Counted from the first letter of the stretch, positions 26,576 through 36,126 are shown. The stretch: DNA of 64,000 nt from Luteibacter yeojuensis (GCF_011742875.1 NZ_JAAQTL010000002.1:186001-250000); one strand, 5' to 3'. Program-made: numbers and translations. Notes: generated by a model from the letters alone, not told the origin.

Positions 26576-27672
26576 TGGCCACGCTGACCGTCAAACGCGC
26601 CGACCGGCTGATCGGCTTCAGCGTCCTGGGCACCCTGTTGCTCGTGTGGCTCGTGCTCACCGGCTTCGACGCCCTGACCCAGTTCGTGCGCCAGCTCGGC
26701 AACATCGGCAAGAACGGCTTCACGCTCTACGATGCCATCGCCTACATCATGCTCACGGTGCCGCGGCGGCTGTACCAGATGTTCAGCAACGCGGCCCTCA
26801 TCGGCGGCCTGCTGGGCCTGGGCGGCCTCGCTGCCACCGGCGAACTCACCGCGCTGCGCGCGGCGGGCATGTCCAAGCTGCGCATCGCCATGTCCGCCGC
26901 GGGCGTGGTCGCCGTGCTGACTCTCGCCGTGGTCGTCATGGGCGAGACGGTGGCGCCCTACGGCGACCAGCACGCGCAGGCCATCCAGGTACGCATGCGC
27001 TCGAGCAACCTCGGCTCCACCAGCAGCGGCCTGTGGGCGCGCGACGGCGGCAAGATCATCAACGCCAAGTCGGCCATCGCCACGCAGGACGGCGACCGTG
27101 CCACGGTGAAACTGGTGGACGTGCGCGTCTACGACTTCACCCCCGACGGCCAGGTGAAGACCTTTTCGCACGGCGACAGCGCCATCCACGACGGCAACCA
27201 CTGGGTGATGAGCAACGTGCGCACCACGTCGCTCGACGCCGCGGGCACGCACTCCACGCATGAAGACACGCAGACCTGGGCCTCCAAGCTCAACCCGCAC
27301 GTGCTCGAGCAATCGGTGATCCACCCCGAATACCTCTCGATGAGCGACCTGCGCCGCAACATGCGCTACCTCGAAGCCAACGGGCAGAACCCCGGTGCCT
27401 ATGCCGTGGCCTTCTGGGGCCGCGCGCTTTTCGCGGTAAACACACTGGTGCTCGTGCTCTGCGCCATGCCCTTCGCCTTCGGCTCGCTGCGCTCCGGCGG
27501 CCTCGGCAAGCGCCTCTTCATCGGCATCATCCTCGCCATCGGCTGGTACTTCCTGCAAGGCGCGATGGTGAACTTCGGCACGGTCTATGGCCTGCCGCCG
27601 CTGCTCGCGAACCTGTTGCCGACGTCGTTGCTGATCGTAGGGGCGCTGGCTTACTTCAGGCGCTTCGGGTAG
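26575..27672 (+). CDS. lptG: LPS export permease LptG
   Basis: This 365-residue partner of LptF starts at 26575 in the TGATG overlap. The N-terminal helix precedes FDALTQFVRQLGNIGKNGFT. The second cluster contains LIGGLLGLGGLAATGELTALRAAGMS, and the third transmembrane block follows a periplasmic domain. lptF and lptG form an operon divergent from pepA, the usual gammaproteobacterial arrangement. Confidence 0.96.
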   Translation: MATLTVKRADRLIGFSVLGTLLLVWLVLTGFDALTQFVRQLGNIGKNGFTLYDAIAYIMLTVPRRLYQMFSNAALIGGLLGLGGLAATGELTALRAAGMSKLRIAMSAAGVVAVLTLAVVVMGETVAPYGDQHAQAIQVRMRSSNLGSTSSGLWARDGGKIINAKSAIATQDGDRATVKLVDVRVYDFTPDGQVKTFSHGDSAIHDGNHWVMSNVRTTSLDAAGTHSTHEDTQTWASKLNPHVLEQSVIHPEYLSMSDLRRNMRYLEANGQNPGAYAVAFWGRALFAVNTLVLVLCAMPFAFGSLRSGGLGKRLFIGIILAIGWYFLQGAMVNFGTVYGLPPLLANLLPTSLLIVGALAYFRRFG

Positions 27673-27750
27673 CGCGCTTCCCTGGCGTACGCCGGGGTGG
27701 CGCAGGGGGAAAGCCGCTGGGCCCCCGCCTGCGCAGGGGCACAGGGGGTG

Positions 27751-30700
27751 TCAGGCGTCTGCCGTCGTGCACACCTGCTCCAGCGTGGCGTCGAGGTCGT
27801 TGCCCGTCATCGGTTTGCGCAGCAGGGCATCCATGCCTGCGTCCCTCACGGTCGCCACTTCGTTGCCCGCCGAGCGGGCCGTGACGGCGACGATCGGGAT
27901 GTCCCCCACCGCTTCCATGCGCCGCACCATGCGTGCCACCTGGAAACCGTCGACCACGGGCAGGTCGAGGTCGAGCAGCATGGCATCGAAGCGCTCGCGC
28001 GAAAGTTCCATCATGGCGGCGAGGCCATCGCCGACCGCCGTCACCATGTGGCCGCGTTCGCGCAAGAGGCCGGCGATCACGTCGCTGACCACCGGATCGT
28101 CCTCGACCAGCAGCACGCGCCTGCCCGCGACAGTGGGTGCGGGTAGCGGTAGGCGCGCGCTGCAATCGCCGCAGCGACACGGTTCCAGCGGCAGGCGCAC
28201 GACGAAGGCGGTACCCCTGCCCAGCTCGCTGCGTACGCGGATGCTCCCGCCCATCAGCGTGCAGAGTTCGTAGCAGATCGCCAGGCCGAGCCCCGAGCCT
28301 TGCGAACGTTGCGGCGAACCGCCCTGCTCGAAACGCGAGAAAACGCGCGCGCAGAGTTCGGCCGACATGCCCGGCCCAGTGTCGGTCACGGTCATCACGA
28401 GGGACCCGCCCTCATAAGCCATGTGCAGGGACACCCCGCCGCACTCGGTGAACTTGATCGCATTGTTCACGAGGTTCTGCAGGATCTGGCGAAGACGGAT
28501 CGCGTCGCCGCGCACCGCGACCGGCACGTTGGCGTCGAGCGCGGAGGACAGGCTCAATGCCTTTTCCTTCGCATTGCCCGCCGCGAGGGCGACCACTTCG
28601 TCCGTCATCGTCCGGAGCACGACGCATTCGGATTCGAGCAACAGCCGGCGGGCCTCGATGCGCGTGATGTCGAGCGCGTCGTTCACCAGCCGCAGCAAGG
28701 TGGTGCCTGAACGGCGCACCGCCTCGACGTAGGCGCGCTGCGTGTCGTCCAGCGGTGTGCTCGCCATCAGTTCGGCCATGCCGAGCACGCCCGTCATCGG
28801 CGTCCGGATCTCGTGGCCCAGCGTAGCCATGAAATCCGTTTTCGCGGCATTGGCTTCCTCGGCCAGCCGCCGTTGCTGCTCCGCGAGCTTCAGCCGCATG
28901 GCCTGGCGCACGCGACGGCGCGTGTTCACGACGATGGCCACGGCGACCGCGACGAGGAGCAGCGCGTACGTGAGCCACGCCCACCAGCGCCGCCACGGTG
29001 GCGAGTCGACGACGATCGTAAGGGGGTGGGCCAGCACGCCGCTGACATCGTCGCGTCCCGCCCCGGAAATCGAGAGCCGGTAGACGCCGGGGGCGAGCGG
29101 ACCGAAGCTGCGAAGACCGTCCTTGCCCGTGCGCAGCTTCGTGGTTTCGCCCTCGTGTTCGAGCGAGAACACGAGGTGGTTGCGGTCGGGATTGACGTAG
29201 GAGAGCGCACGCGCACGCACGATCAGCTCGCGATCGTTCCACCCGAGGCGAAGCATGTCTTCGTCGATGGGCAGCGGCACGCGTGCTCCGCCGCGCGACA
29301 CGGTGGCACCGAGGACGACGATCGCCGGCTTGCGGGTATGATCGCGCTGGCGGTCGGGACGGAAGCCGACGAGGCCGCCAAGCGTGGCGCCGTACATGGT
29401 GCCGTCGTCGAGGAGCACCGTGCCGGCATGCGTGAACTCGCCGTTGGCGAGACCGTCGGCGAGGCCGAACGGCCGGAACTTGTCGGTGCCCGGATCGAAG
29501 CGCCACACGCCGGTTTCGCCGTTGAGCCAGAGCCGTCCGGCCACGTCCCGGCGGACGTTGAGGATGTCGGCGGAGGGAAAGCCGTCCGCGCCTTTCACAC
29601 AGCGGTCGCGCTGGGCGATGCGTCCGTCCCAGCGGTAATGCTCGATGCCGTCCGGGCGGACGATCCAGAAACCGTCCTCGTCCGGCTCGAAGGCGTTGAT
29701 CCGCCCCGCGGGAACGCCGGTGACGAAGCGCATTTCGCCCGACGCGCGGTCCAGCCGCGCGAGGCCCGCGAGGCTCGCCTGCCAGAGTTCGTCGCCCACC
29801 ACCTCGATCTGCCGCGTCTCGGTCATGCCGCGGCGCGCCGCGGCAAAAGGAATGGCTTTCGCGCGGGCGAGGTGCGCATCCAGGCGGAACAGCCCCTGCC
29901 CCTGCGCCGCGACGTACACGGTGCCGTCGGGACCGGGCGCCATCATCGTCACCGGATGATCGATGAGTCCGCGCAGCAGCGGCCAGGTCTGTCCGTGGCG
30001 CCCCACGGAGAGGCCCTTCACGGTACCGATCAGCAAGCCCCGCGGCACTTCCAGCAGCGCCTGGATACGGGTGGGGGCGATGTCGAATCCTTCGGACGTC
30101 CTGCCCGTGGCCGGGTCGAAGCCACGTATCCAGCCGTGCATGCCGCCCACCCACAGTTTGGTGCTGCCCTGCGCCGCCACCGCCGTGACGGTGCGGCCGG
30201 GAAAACTGAAGGGATCCGTGGGCACGTGCGCGAAACGCGTGAAGTCTTCCCAGGCGGGGCCCAGGTAGGCGAGGCCGCCGTCGCTCAACGCGAACCAGAG
30301 GCCGTGCTCGCGGTCCTCGAGCATGCCGCGCACGGTTCGTCCGGGCAGACCGCCCTGCGCGGTCCAGGCTCCCCGTACCGCGTGGAGGCGTCCGTAGCGG
30401 TCGAGCATCGAGAGGCCGTCGGAACCGGCGACCCACAAGGTGCCATGGCTGTCCGCCAGCGACGCGTTCACCGGCGATCCCCCAAGCCTGCGGTCGCGGT
30501 GCAGCAGCCCGTCGGGAGCGAGGCGGTAAAGGCCACGCTCCGTCGCGAAGCGCAGTTCCGCGGCGTGGCCGTCGATGCGCTGCACGCGCGGATGGCTTCC
30601 GTCTTCGAACGGCACGCGAGAGATGCCGCCCTCCGTATCGACCACGTCGACGCCCGCGTCCGTACCGATCCACACGCGGCCATCGTCGGACGCGTGCAAG

Positions 30701-31248
30701 GCGTGCACCGAGGCGGACGCCGGACTGTCGGCACCCGGCGCGACGTATTGCATGTCGCTGCCGTCCGCCTGCATGTGCATGAGGCCGCCGCTGGTGCCGA
30801 CCCAGATCGATCCGTCGCGTGCCTGCGCGATCGCGCGCACGTCGTCGTCCACAAGGCCGTCGCGCCATTGGACGAAGGTGCTCGTGGCGGGATCGTAGCG
30901 GCCGAGGCCGAAATCGGCCCCACCGATCCACACGCGATCGATGGAATCCACCAGCAGGGCCGTTACGCCCCCCGCGGGAATCGGATGGGCCTTGTCGGGC
31001 CCGATGCCCGGGCTGGCGAACTGCACGCCGTCGAAACGGGAAAGCCCCACCGACGTACCGACCCAGATGAAGCCCTGGCTGTCCTGGGCCACGACCTGGA
31101 CCTTGCTGCTGGGGAGGCCTTCGAGCAGGCCATAACTGCGGAACTGCGGCGTGGGCACGGGCGGCATCGTGGCGGCCTGCACGGTGAGCGCCATGATCGA
31201 ACCGACCACGACCGCGAGGATCCATCTCGGGAGGAGCGTGACATGCAT
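27751..31248 (-). CDS. Hybrid sensor kinase with periplasmic beta-propellers
   Basis: This 1165-residue protein has a signal peptide (residues 1-25) and a periplasmic region of repeated two-component propeller (reg_prop) blades, each with a pattern such as GFIWVGTSVGLSRFD. A Y_Y_Y domain (about 665-730) and one membrane helix near 740 follow. The HisKA domain has His812 in LGHEIRTPM and the HATPase has GSGLGLAICYEL. A C-terminal receiver has phospho-acceptor Asp1093. It lacks the AraC domain seen in Bacteroidetes relatives. Cys1024, Cys1026 and Cys1029 form a CxCxxC cluster between HATPase and receiver. The ligand is unknown; no cognate regulator is adjacent. Confidence 0.92.
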   Translation of the reverse strand: MHVTLLPRWILAVVVGSIMALTVQAATMPPVPTPQFRSYGLLEGLPSSKVQVVAQDSQGFIWVGTSVGLSRFDGVQFASPGIGPDKAHPIPAGGVTALLVDSIDRVWIGGADFGLGRYDPATSTFVQWRDGLVDDDVRAIAQARDGSIWVGTSGGLMHMQADGSDMQYVAPGADSPASASVHALHASDDGRVWIGTDAGVDVVDTEGGISRVPFEDGSHPRVQRIDGHAAELRFATERGLYRLAPDGLLHRDRRLGGSPVNASLADSHGTLWVAGSDGLSMLDRYGRLHAVRGAWTAQGGLPGRTVRGMLEDREHGLWFALSDGGLAYLGPAWEDFTRFAHVPTDPFSFPGRTVTAVAAQGSTKLWVGGMHGWIRGFDPATGRTSEGFDIAPTRIQALLEVPRGLLIGTVKGLSVGRHGQTWPLLRGLIDHPVTMMAPGPDGTVYVAAQGQGLFRLDAHLARAKAIPFAAARRGMTETRQIEVVGDELWQASLAGLARLDRASGEMRFVTGVPAGRINAFEPDEDGFWIVRPDGIEHYRWDGRIAQRDRCVKGADGFPSADILNVRRDVAGRLWLNGETGVWRFDPGTDKFRPFGLADGLANGEFTHAGTVLLDDGTMYGATLGGLVGFRPDRQRDHTRKPAIVVLGATVSRGGARVPLPIDEDMLRLGWNDRELIVRARALSYVNPDRNHLVFSLEHEGETTKLRTGKDGLRSFGPLAPGVYRLSISGAGRDDVSGVLAHPLTIVVDSPPWRRWWAWLTYALLLVAVAVAIVVNTRRRVRQAMRLKLAEQQRRLAEEANAAKTDFMATLGHEIRTPMTGVLGMAELMASTPLDDTQRAYVEAVRRSGTTLLRLVNDALDITRIEARRLLLESECVVLRTMTDEVVALAAGNAKEKALSLSSALDANVPVAVRGDAIRLRQILQNLVNNAIKFTECGGVSLHMAYEGGSLVMTVTDTGPGMSAELCARVFSRFEQGGSPQRSQGSGLGLAICYELCTLMGGSIRVRSELGRGTAFVVRLPLEPCRCGDCSARLPLPAPTVAGRRVLLVEDDPVVSDVIAGLLRERGHMVTAVGDGLAAMMELSRERFDAMLLDLDLPVVDGFQVARMVRRMEAVGDIPIVAVTARSAGNEVATVRDAGMDALLRKPMTGNDLDATLEQVCTTADA

Positions 31249-31359
31249 ACGCGGATTCCTGGTGCGTTCCCGATCATGCCATGCAGGCCGGCACGGGCAA
31301 TCGGCGCTACCCGGAGCGGCATGTAGGCATCCGCCGACATCGCCCCGGCGGCATGCGTC

Positions 31360-31365
31360 TAGAAT
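31360..31365 (+). promoter_or_regulatory. -10 box for a likely leaderless GTPase transcript
   Basis: TAGAAT lies exactly six bases before the ATG at 31372, which would put the transcription start at the start codon. The same box and spacing precede the WYL regulator at 56202. No clear -35 was seen. No Shine-Dalgarno-like sequence occupies the remaining six bases. Confidence 0.5.
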
Positions 31366-31371
31366 GCGGGC

Positions 31372-32823
31372 ATGTCCTCCCGGCTCCGTCTCCTCCTGGC
31401 CGCCGTCGGCCTGCTCGCCCTCGCCTGGCTGCTGCTGGCCGCACTCGATCGCGCGCTGGCCCTGGCCCAGCGTTTCATGGGCCTCCCGACAGGCATGCGC
31501 TGGCTCGTGGGCGGGGTCCTGCTGCTCGTCGCGCTGGCCGGCGCGGGTCTAGGCGTCTGGTGGCTGCGTCCGCGCAAACCGCGCACGCCCGTCGTCGCAC
31601 CGGACCGCGCTTCGCTCGAGGCGCGCATCGAACGCCTGCGCGAAGCGGACACCGACGTTGAGGAACTTCGCAAAGAGCTCGGCGAACTCGACCGCCGGCG
31701 CGAGAGCGACCGCACTTACCTGGCCGTGTTCGGCGAGATCTCCACCGGCAAGTCCACCCTCATCGCCGCGCTCGTGCCAGGCGCCTCGCCGGAGCGGGAC
31801 GCGCGCGGCGGAACGACGCGCGACGTCGTCACTTACGAGACTTCCGCGTGGGACGCGCCCTGGACCGTCGCCGACGTACCCGGTTCGTCGGAAGCCGACG
31901 GCGAGACCCGCGAGCGACTGGCGCGCGAGGAAGCGCTGCGCGCGCACGCGGTGATCTACGTGTGCGCCGGCGACCTCACCCGGACGCAAGGGGACGAACT
32001 GCGTTGGCTCGGCGATTTCGGCAAACCGTTGCTGCTTGCGGTGAACAAGGCCGACCAGTGGACGCCCGACGAACTCGCACGGATCCTGTCGCGCGTGCGC
32101 GAACAGGCCGGTGGCGTTCCCGATGCGGTGCTCGCGATCAGCGCCGGCGGCGAGGAGCGTTTCACGCGCCGCCTGCCCGATGGAAGCACGGAGGACGTCA
32201 CGCGCCGCCGTGCCGCCAACGTGCAGCCGCTGCTGGACGCGCTGCGCCAGCTGCTCGCACCCGGCTCCGCCGCGCTGGAAGCGCAACGCCAGAACGCCGT
32301 GCTCGCCGGGCTTCACGAGCGCACCGGCGAGCGCGAGCGCGCATGGCGCGGCGTGGAGGCGGAACGCATCGTCCGTCGCTATGCGCGGCGCGCCGTCGTC
32401 GGCGCCATGGCCGCGGTCGCGCCCGGCAGCGACCTGGTGATCCAGGGCGCGCTCGCCACGGGCATGGTGCGGGCCCTGGCGGCACTCCACGATGTGCGCG
32501 TCACCGACGTGGAGATCGACAACCTTCTCCGCCAGGTCCGCATGACCTTGCGTACCGGCACGTCGGTGGCGCTCGCCGTGGCGGGCAACGCGCTGAAGGC
32601 CTTCCCCGGGCTGGGCACCCTCGGCGGCGGCGTCCTGCATGCGTTCGCCTATGCGTTGATCTTCGACAGTTTCGGCCGCGCGCTGGCGGCCACGCTCGCC
32701 GAACGCCGGACGCTCGACCAGGAGGACGCCGGGGAGCGCATGCGCGAACTGCTCGGCGAAGCCGGCGCCTCCCGGCTCCGGCATCTCGCCGAACTGACCG
32801 GCGAGGCGCTTCGGGACCGCTGA
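31372..32823 (+). CDS. Membrane GTPase with DUF697-like C terminus (first of two)
   Basis: This 483-residue protein has two N-terminal membrane helices (about residues 5-30 and 42-66) and a coiled stretch. A G domain follows, with G1 GEISTGKS (121-128), Thr149 as likely G2, G3 DVPG (168-171) and G4 NKAD (225-228). The C-terminal third is hydrophobic and Ala/Gly-rich (VAPGSDLVIQGALATGM through LKAFPGLGTLGGGVLHAFA), in the style of DUF697 GTPases. The protein should face the cytoplasm. A second related GTPase lies at 34686-36035 with three genes between. The function is unknown. Confidence 0.85.
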   Translation: MSSRLRLLLAAVGLLALAWLLLAALDRALALAQRFMGLPTGMRWLVGGVLLLVALAGAGLGVWWLRPRKPRTPVVAPDRASLEARIERLREADTDVEELRKELGELDRRRESDRTYLAVFGEISTGKSTLIAALVPGASPERDARGGTTRDVVTYETSAWDAPWTVADVPGSSEADGETRERLAREEALRAHAVIYVCAGDLTRTQGDELRWLGDFGKPLLLAVNKADQWTPDELARILSRVREQAGGVPDAVLAISAGGEERFTRRLPDGSTEDVTRRRAANVQPLLDALRQLLAPGSAALEAQRQNAVLAGLHERTGERERAWRGVEAERIVRRYARRAVVGAMAAVAPGSDLVIQGALATGMVRALAALHDVRVTDVEIDNLLRQVRMTLRTGTSVALAVAGNALKAFPGLGTLGGGVLHAFAYALIFDSFGRALAATLAERRTLDQEDAGERMRELLGEAGASRLRHLAELTGEALRDR

Positions 32824-32926
32824 GCGAACGCTGCGTTCGCCGCGGGTGGGCTGACAACCTGGCGCCGTCCGCGCCACACTAACTCCTCCAGGCCGCGTCG
32901 CGGCCCCGTGCGACAGGCCATCACGT

Positions 32927-33553
32927 ATGCGTCACGCCCGATTACTGCCACTCCCGGTCCTCGCGTTCGCGGCGGGGCTGGCCAGTGCGGAGCCCGTCAC
33001 TTACCGCATGGACCCCGTGCACAGCCAGGTGGTCTTCAACGTCGACCACAATGGGTTCTCGCGTTCGTTCGGGCGCCTGCGGATCGCCGAAGGCAAGGTG
33101 GTGTTCGATCGGGACGACTGGTCGAAATCGTCCGTCGAGGCCACCATCGACCTCGGCTCCGTGGACATGGGCGACCCCAACTGGGACAAGGCCGTGCGGG
33201 GCTCGAACCTGCTGGACAGCGCGCGTGCGGGCACGGCGCGTTACGTGAGCGACGCGGTGGAGAAGCGCGGCGACGACGAAGGCGTGGTGCACGGCAAGCT
33301 CACCCTGCGCGGCATCACCCTTCCGCTGGATATTCCCTTCCGGGTGAATCGCGTGGGCAGGACGATATTCGGCATGCACACCGTCGCGGGGTTCTCCGCG
33401 TACGTGACGCTCGACCGCACGGCTTACGGCATGACCGCCAATCGCGGATCGATAGGCTCCGACGTGGCAGTATGGCTCGAGATCGAAGCCATCCGCGGCG
33501 GAGAAGCCGGCAGCAACGACGACAAGGAGACCCACGATGCCACTGCGCAGTGA
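32927..33553 (+). CDS. YceI-family periplasmic protein (first copy)
   Basis: This 208-residue protein has a signal peptide (cut near ASA, residue 21) and a YceI lipocalin-like barrel that in relatives binds isoprenoid quinones or similar lipids. Family features are YRMDPVHSQVVFNVDHNGFS, the VHGKLTLRGIT segment and AYGMTANRGSIG. Its last 17 bases overlap the cytochrome b561 gene. It diverges from the second YceI copy at 34118 in sequence but shares the fold. Confidence 0.92.
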   Translation: MRHARLLPLPVLAFAAGLASAEPVTYRMDPVHSQVVFNVDHNGFSRSFGRLRIAEGKVVFDRDDWSKSSVEATIDLGSVDMGDPNWDKAVRGSNLLDSARAGTARYVSDAVEKRGDDEGVVHGKLTLRGITLPLDIPFRVNRVGRTIFGMHTVAGFSAYVTLDRTAYGMTANRGSIGSDVAVWLEIEAIRGGEAGSNDDKETHDATAQ

Positions 33554-34121
33554 CCCTATCCGCTGGAGTACCGTCGCCAAGACCTTCCATTGGACGATGG
33601 CGCTGCTGATCCTCGGCAACGGCGCGTTCGCCTTCTGGATGGATGGACTGAAGCCATCGCTGCACAAGATCGACATGTTCGCCCTGCACAAGTCGATCGG
33701 ACTCACCGTGCTCGCGCTGTTCTTCCTGCGCCTGCTGTGGCGCGCGTTCGACCGGCGCCCGCCGGACGAACCGGCGCCCGGCTGGCAACGCACGGCCGCG
33801 CACATCGTGCATGGCCTGCTCTATCTGCTGATCGTCTGCATCCCGCTCAGCGGGTGGGCCTTCAACTCCGCCCACGGCTTTCCGCTTCAGTACTTCAAGC
33901 TGTTCAACCTGCCTGCGCTGGTCGGAAAGAACGACGGCCTGTCGGAAATCCTCGAATCCGTACACGAGTCCCTGTTCTGGTTCCTGCTCCTCGTGCTCGT
34001 CGCCCACGTGGGCGGTGCGATCAAGCACCACGTCGTCGATCGCGACGACACCCTCCGCCGCATGCTGCCCTTCGGCCGCGCGAAGCGGAGCACTTCCCCC
34101 TCTCCCGGAGACACCCCATGA
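33537..34121 (+). CDS. Cytochrome b561
   Basis: This 194-residue CybB-type di-haem cytochrome b has four membrane helices. Candidate haem-ligand histidines are in VAKTFHWTMA, FALHKSIGLT and HESLFWFLLL, and others are near HVGGAIKHHV. It should carry electrons between membrane quinol and a periplasmic acceptor. It overlaps a YceI gene on each side (17 bases before, ATGA after), and YceI-cytochrome b561 pairs are common in proteobacteria. Confidence 0.93.
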   Translation: MPLRSDPIRWSTVAKTFHWTMALLILGNGAFAFWMDGLKPSLHKIDMFALHKSIGLTVLALFFLRLLWRAFDRRPPDEPAPGWQRTAAHIVHGLLYLLIVCIPLSGWAFNSAHGFPLQYFKLFNLPALVGKNDGLSEILESVHESLFWFLLLVLVAHVGGAIKHHVVDRDDTLRRMLPFGRAKRSTSPSPGDTP

Positions 34122-34678
34122 CCCCGACGATCCGCCGCCTGTCCGTCCTCGGCCTTGCGCTGGCCCTGCCCTTCGCCGCCAACGCGGCGGATTACAAGGT
34201 CGGCCCCGGCAGCACGCTCGGTTTCAGCGGAACGTTCCAGGGCCAGCAGTTCGACGGCAGCTTCGGCAAGTTCGATGCCGCCATCAGCTACGACCCGGCG
34301 AACCTCGCCACCGCGAAGTTCGACGTGACGGTGGATGTCGCCACGGCGAAGACCGGCGACAACGATCGCGACGGCGCCCTGCCCGGCGCGGATTTCTTCG
34401 ACGCCGCGAAATTCCCGAAGGCGCATTACGTCACCACGGGCTTCACCAAGGACGCCAGGGGCAACGTCGTCGCCAACGGCAACCTCACCCTGCACGGCAT
34501 CACGAAGCCGGTGGCGCTCAAGGTGGTTTTCAACCCGGCGGCCGGTGGCGCGCGCCTGTCCGTCACCGGCACGCTCAAGCGCCTCGACTTCGGCGTGGGC
34601 AGCGGCGATTACAAGGACACCTCGACGATCGCCGACGAGGTGCTGGTCAACGGCACGCTGAACCTGCTGCCGAAGTAA
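34118..34678 (+). CDS. YceI-family periplasmic protein (second copy)
   Basis: This 186-residue protein has a signal peptide ending ANAA (residue 21) and a YceI barrel (DYKVGPGSTLGFSGTFQGQQ, NGNLTLHGITKPVALKV). The ATG at 34118 overlaps the stop of the cytochrome b561 gene (ATGA), so the two are translationally coupled. The final residues are the usual family end. A second membrane GTPase starts eight bases after its stop. Confidence 0.92.
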   Translation: MTPTIRRLSVLGLALALPFAANAADYKVGPGSTLGFSGTFQGQQFDGSFGKFDAAISYDPANLATAKFDVTVDVATAKTGDNDRDGALPGADFFDAAKFPKAHYVTTGFTKDARGNVVANGNLTLHGITKPVALKVVFNPAAGGARLSVTGTLKRLDFGVGSGDYKDTSTIADEVLVNGTLNLLPK

Positions 34679-34685
34679 ACGGCGC

Positions 34686-36035
34686 ATGGCGGCCTGGCGC
34701 GAACGTCTGCGCGGTCTTGCCGGCCGCTTTCGCCGCGGCGGCGACGCCGTGCCCGCGACCGACCAGCGCGGCGGTCCCGTCGCCGCCAGCCTGCGCGACC
34801 TGCTCGCGGATCCATCGATTCCCGCCGACGTGCGCGAATCGATGGCCTCCGATTTCCAGCGCGTCGAACGCATGCTCGACCGGCTCGAGAACGAGGAACT
34901 GCACGTGGCCGTCTTCGGTCGCGTATCGGCCGGCAAGTCGGCGCTGGGCAACGCGCTGCTCGGGCGCGACGCCTTCGCGGTCGGTGTGCTCCACGGCACC
35001 ACGACGGAAGCCGACGCGGCTCGCCTGGACGAAGCGGCCAGCGCGGGGCTCGTCCTCATCGACACGCCGGGGATCAACGAACTCGGCGGCGAGGCGCGGG
35101 AGAAGCTGGCCTTCGAGGTCGCGGAAGTCAGCGACCTCGTCGTCTTCGTCGCCGACGGCGACCTGACGAGGGACGAGCGCGACGCCCTGCGCACGCTCGC
35201 CGCGACGCGGCGCCCCTTGCTGCTCGTCCTCAACAAGGCGGACCGCTACGGCGACGAGGAGCGTGACGGCCTGCTGGCGCGCCTGCGCGAACACGCCGCC
35301 GGACTGGTCGGCGCCGAGGATGTCATCGCCGTCGCCGCCCGGCCCTCGCCGCGCGACGTCGTCGAGGTGGACGCCACGGGACGCGAGCGGCGAAGCAGCG
35401 AAGCACGGGTGCCCGATGTATCGGCGCTGCGGGCACGACTGCTCGCCATCGCCGACCGCGAGGGCAAGGCGCTATCGGCGATCAACGCCGGCCTGTTCGC
35501 CGGCCGGCTCACCGACCAGGTGAGCGAGCGCATCGCCGCCACCCGGCGCGAGGTCGCCGGTGGCGTCATTCGCCAGTACTGCATCGCCAAGGCGGTGGCC
35601 GTGGCGCTCAACCCCGTCCCCGTGGCCGACCTGCTGCTCGCCGGCGGCCTGGACGCCGCGATGGTGGTCCAACTCGGCCGCGTCTACGGCCTGCCGCTCA
35701 CCCGCAGCGAGTCGGGACGCCTCGTCGCCGTCATTACCACGCAGCTGGCCGCGCTGATGGGCGCGGTGTGGGGGGTACAGCTGGTGGCCTCGGCACTGAA
35801 AGGCATCAGCGGCGGCCTGTCGGTGGTCGTCACCGCCGCGGCGCAGGGCGCCCTGGGCTGGTACGCCACGGTGCTGATCGGACGCGCGGCCGAACATTAC
35901 CTGGTTTCCGGGAAATCGTGGGGCGAGCACGGCGCGAAACGCGCGGTCGCCGGCATCGTGGCCAGCCTGGACCGCGATTCGATCCTGCGCGAGGCGCGCG
36001 AGGAAATCCTGCGGCGCCTGAAGACCAGCCGCTGA
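34686..36035 (+). CDS. GTPase with DUF697-like C terminus (second of two)
   Basis: This 449-residue protein has a basic N terminus. The G domain has G1 GRVSAGKS (78-85), G3 DTPG (126-129) and G4 NKAD (183-186). A hydrophobic C-terminal half with about three or four possible membrane helices follows (ALNPVPVADLLLAGGLDAAMV, then LAALMGAVWGVQLVASAL). The pattern suits DUF697 or YcjF-like GTPases. It has no N-terminal membrane segments, unlike the copy at 31372. It follows yceI by eight bases and is probably cotranscribed. Confidence 0.86.
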   Translation: MAAWRERLRGLAGRFRRGGDAVPATDQRGGPVAASLRDLLADPSIPADVRESMASDFQRVERMLDRLENEELHVAVFGRVSAGKSALGNALLGRDAFAVGVLHGTTTEADAARLDEAASAGLVLIDTPGINELGGEAREKLAFEVAEVSDLVVFVADGDLTRDERDALRTLAATRRPLLLVLNKADRYGDEERDGLLARLREHAAGLVGAEDVIAVAARPSPRDVVEVDATGRERRSSEARVPDVSALRARLLAIADREGKALSAINAGLFAGRLTDQVSERIAATRREVAGGVIRQYCIAKAVAVALNPVPVADLLLAGGLDAAMVVQLGRVYGLPLTRSESGRLVAVITTQLAALMGAVWGVQLVASALKGISGGLSVVVTAAAQGALGWYATVLIGRAAEHYLVSGKSWGEHGAKRAVAGIVASLDRDSILREAREEILRRLKTSR

Positions 36036-36043
36036 CGATTCCC

Positions 36044-36126
36044 GCAGGAGCCGCTATAGCGGCAAGAAGCCCGCGGAGCGATGAAAGCGGTGAGGCGGTC
36101 CCCTCGCCGCTATAGCGGCTCCTACA
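36044..36126. repeat. Paired palindrome, loop type 1, overlapping a stop codon
   Basis: Left arm GCAGGAGCCGCTATAGCGGC and right arm GCCGCTATAGCGGCTCCTAC enclose a loop of the GGAGCGATGAAAGCGG type. Its right end supplies the TAG of the minus-strand glutaredoxin-like gene (36122-36124). Confidence 0.9.

Noticed and set aside
27721..27740. Terminator between the convergent lptG and hybrid kinase genes
   Set aside because: GCCCCCGCCTGCGCAGGGGC is self-complementary only in part and lacks a T-run; too weak to annotate.
28813..31326. An 837-codon plus-strand frame antisense to the propeller hybrid kinase
   Set aside because: Composition is typical of antisense frames in GC-rich genes (many Arg, His, Gly, Ala). 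There is no ribosome site or domain, and the kinase on the minus strand is unambiguous.
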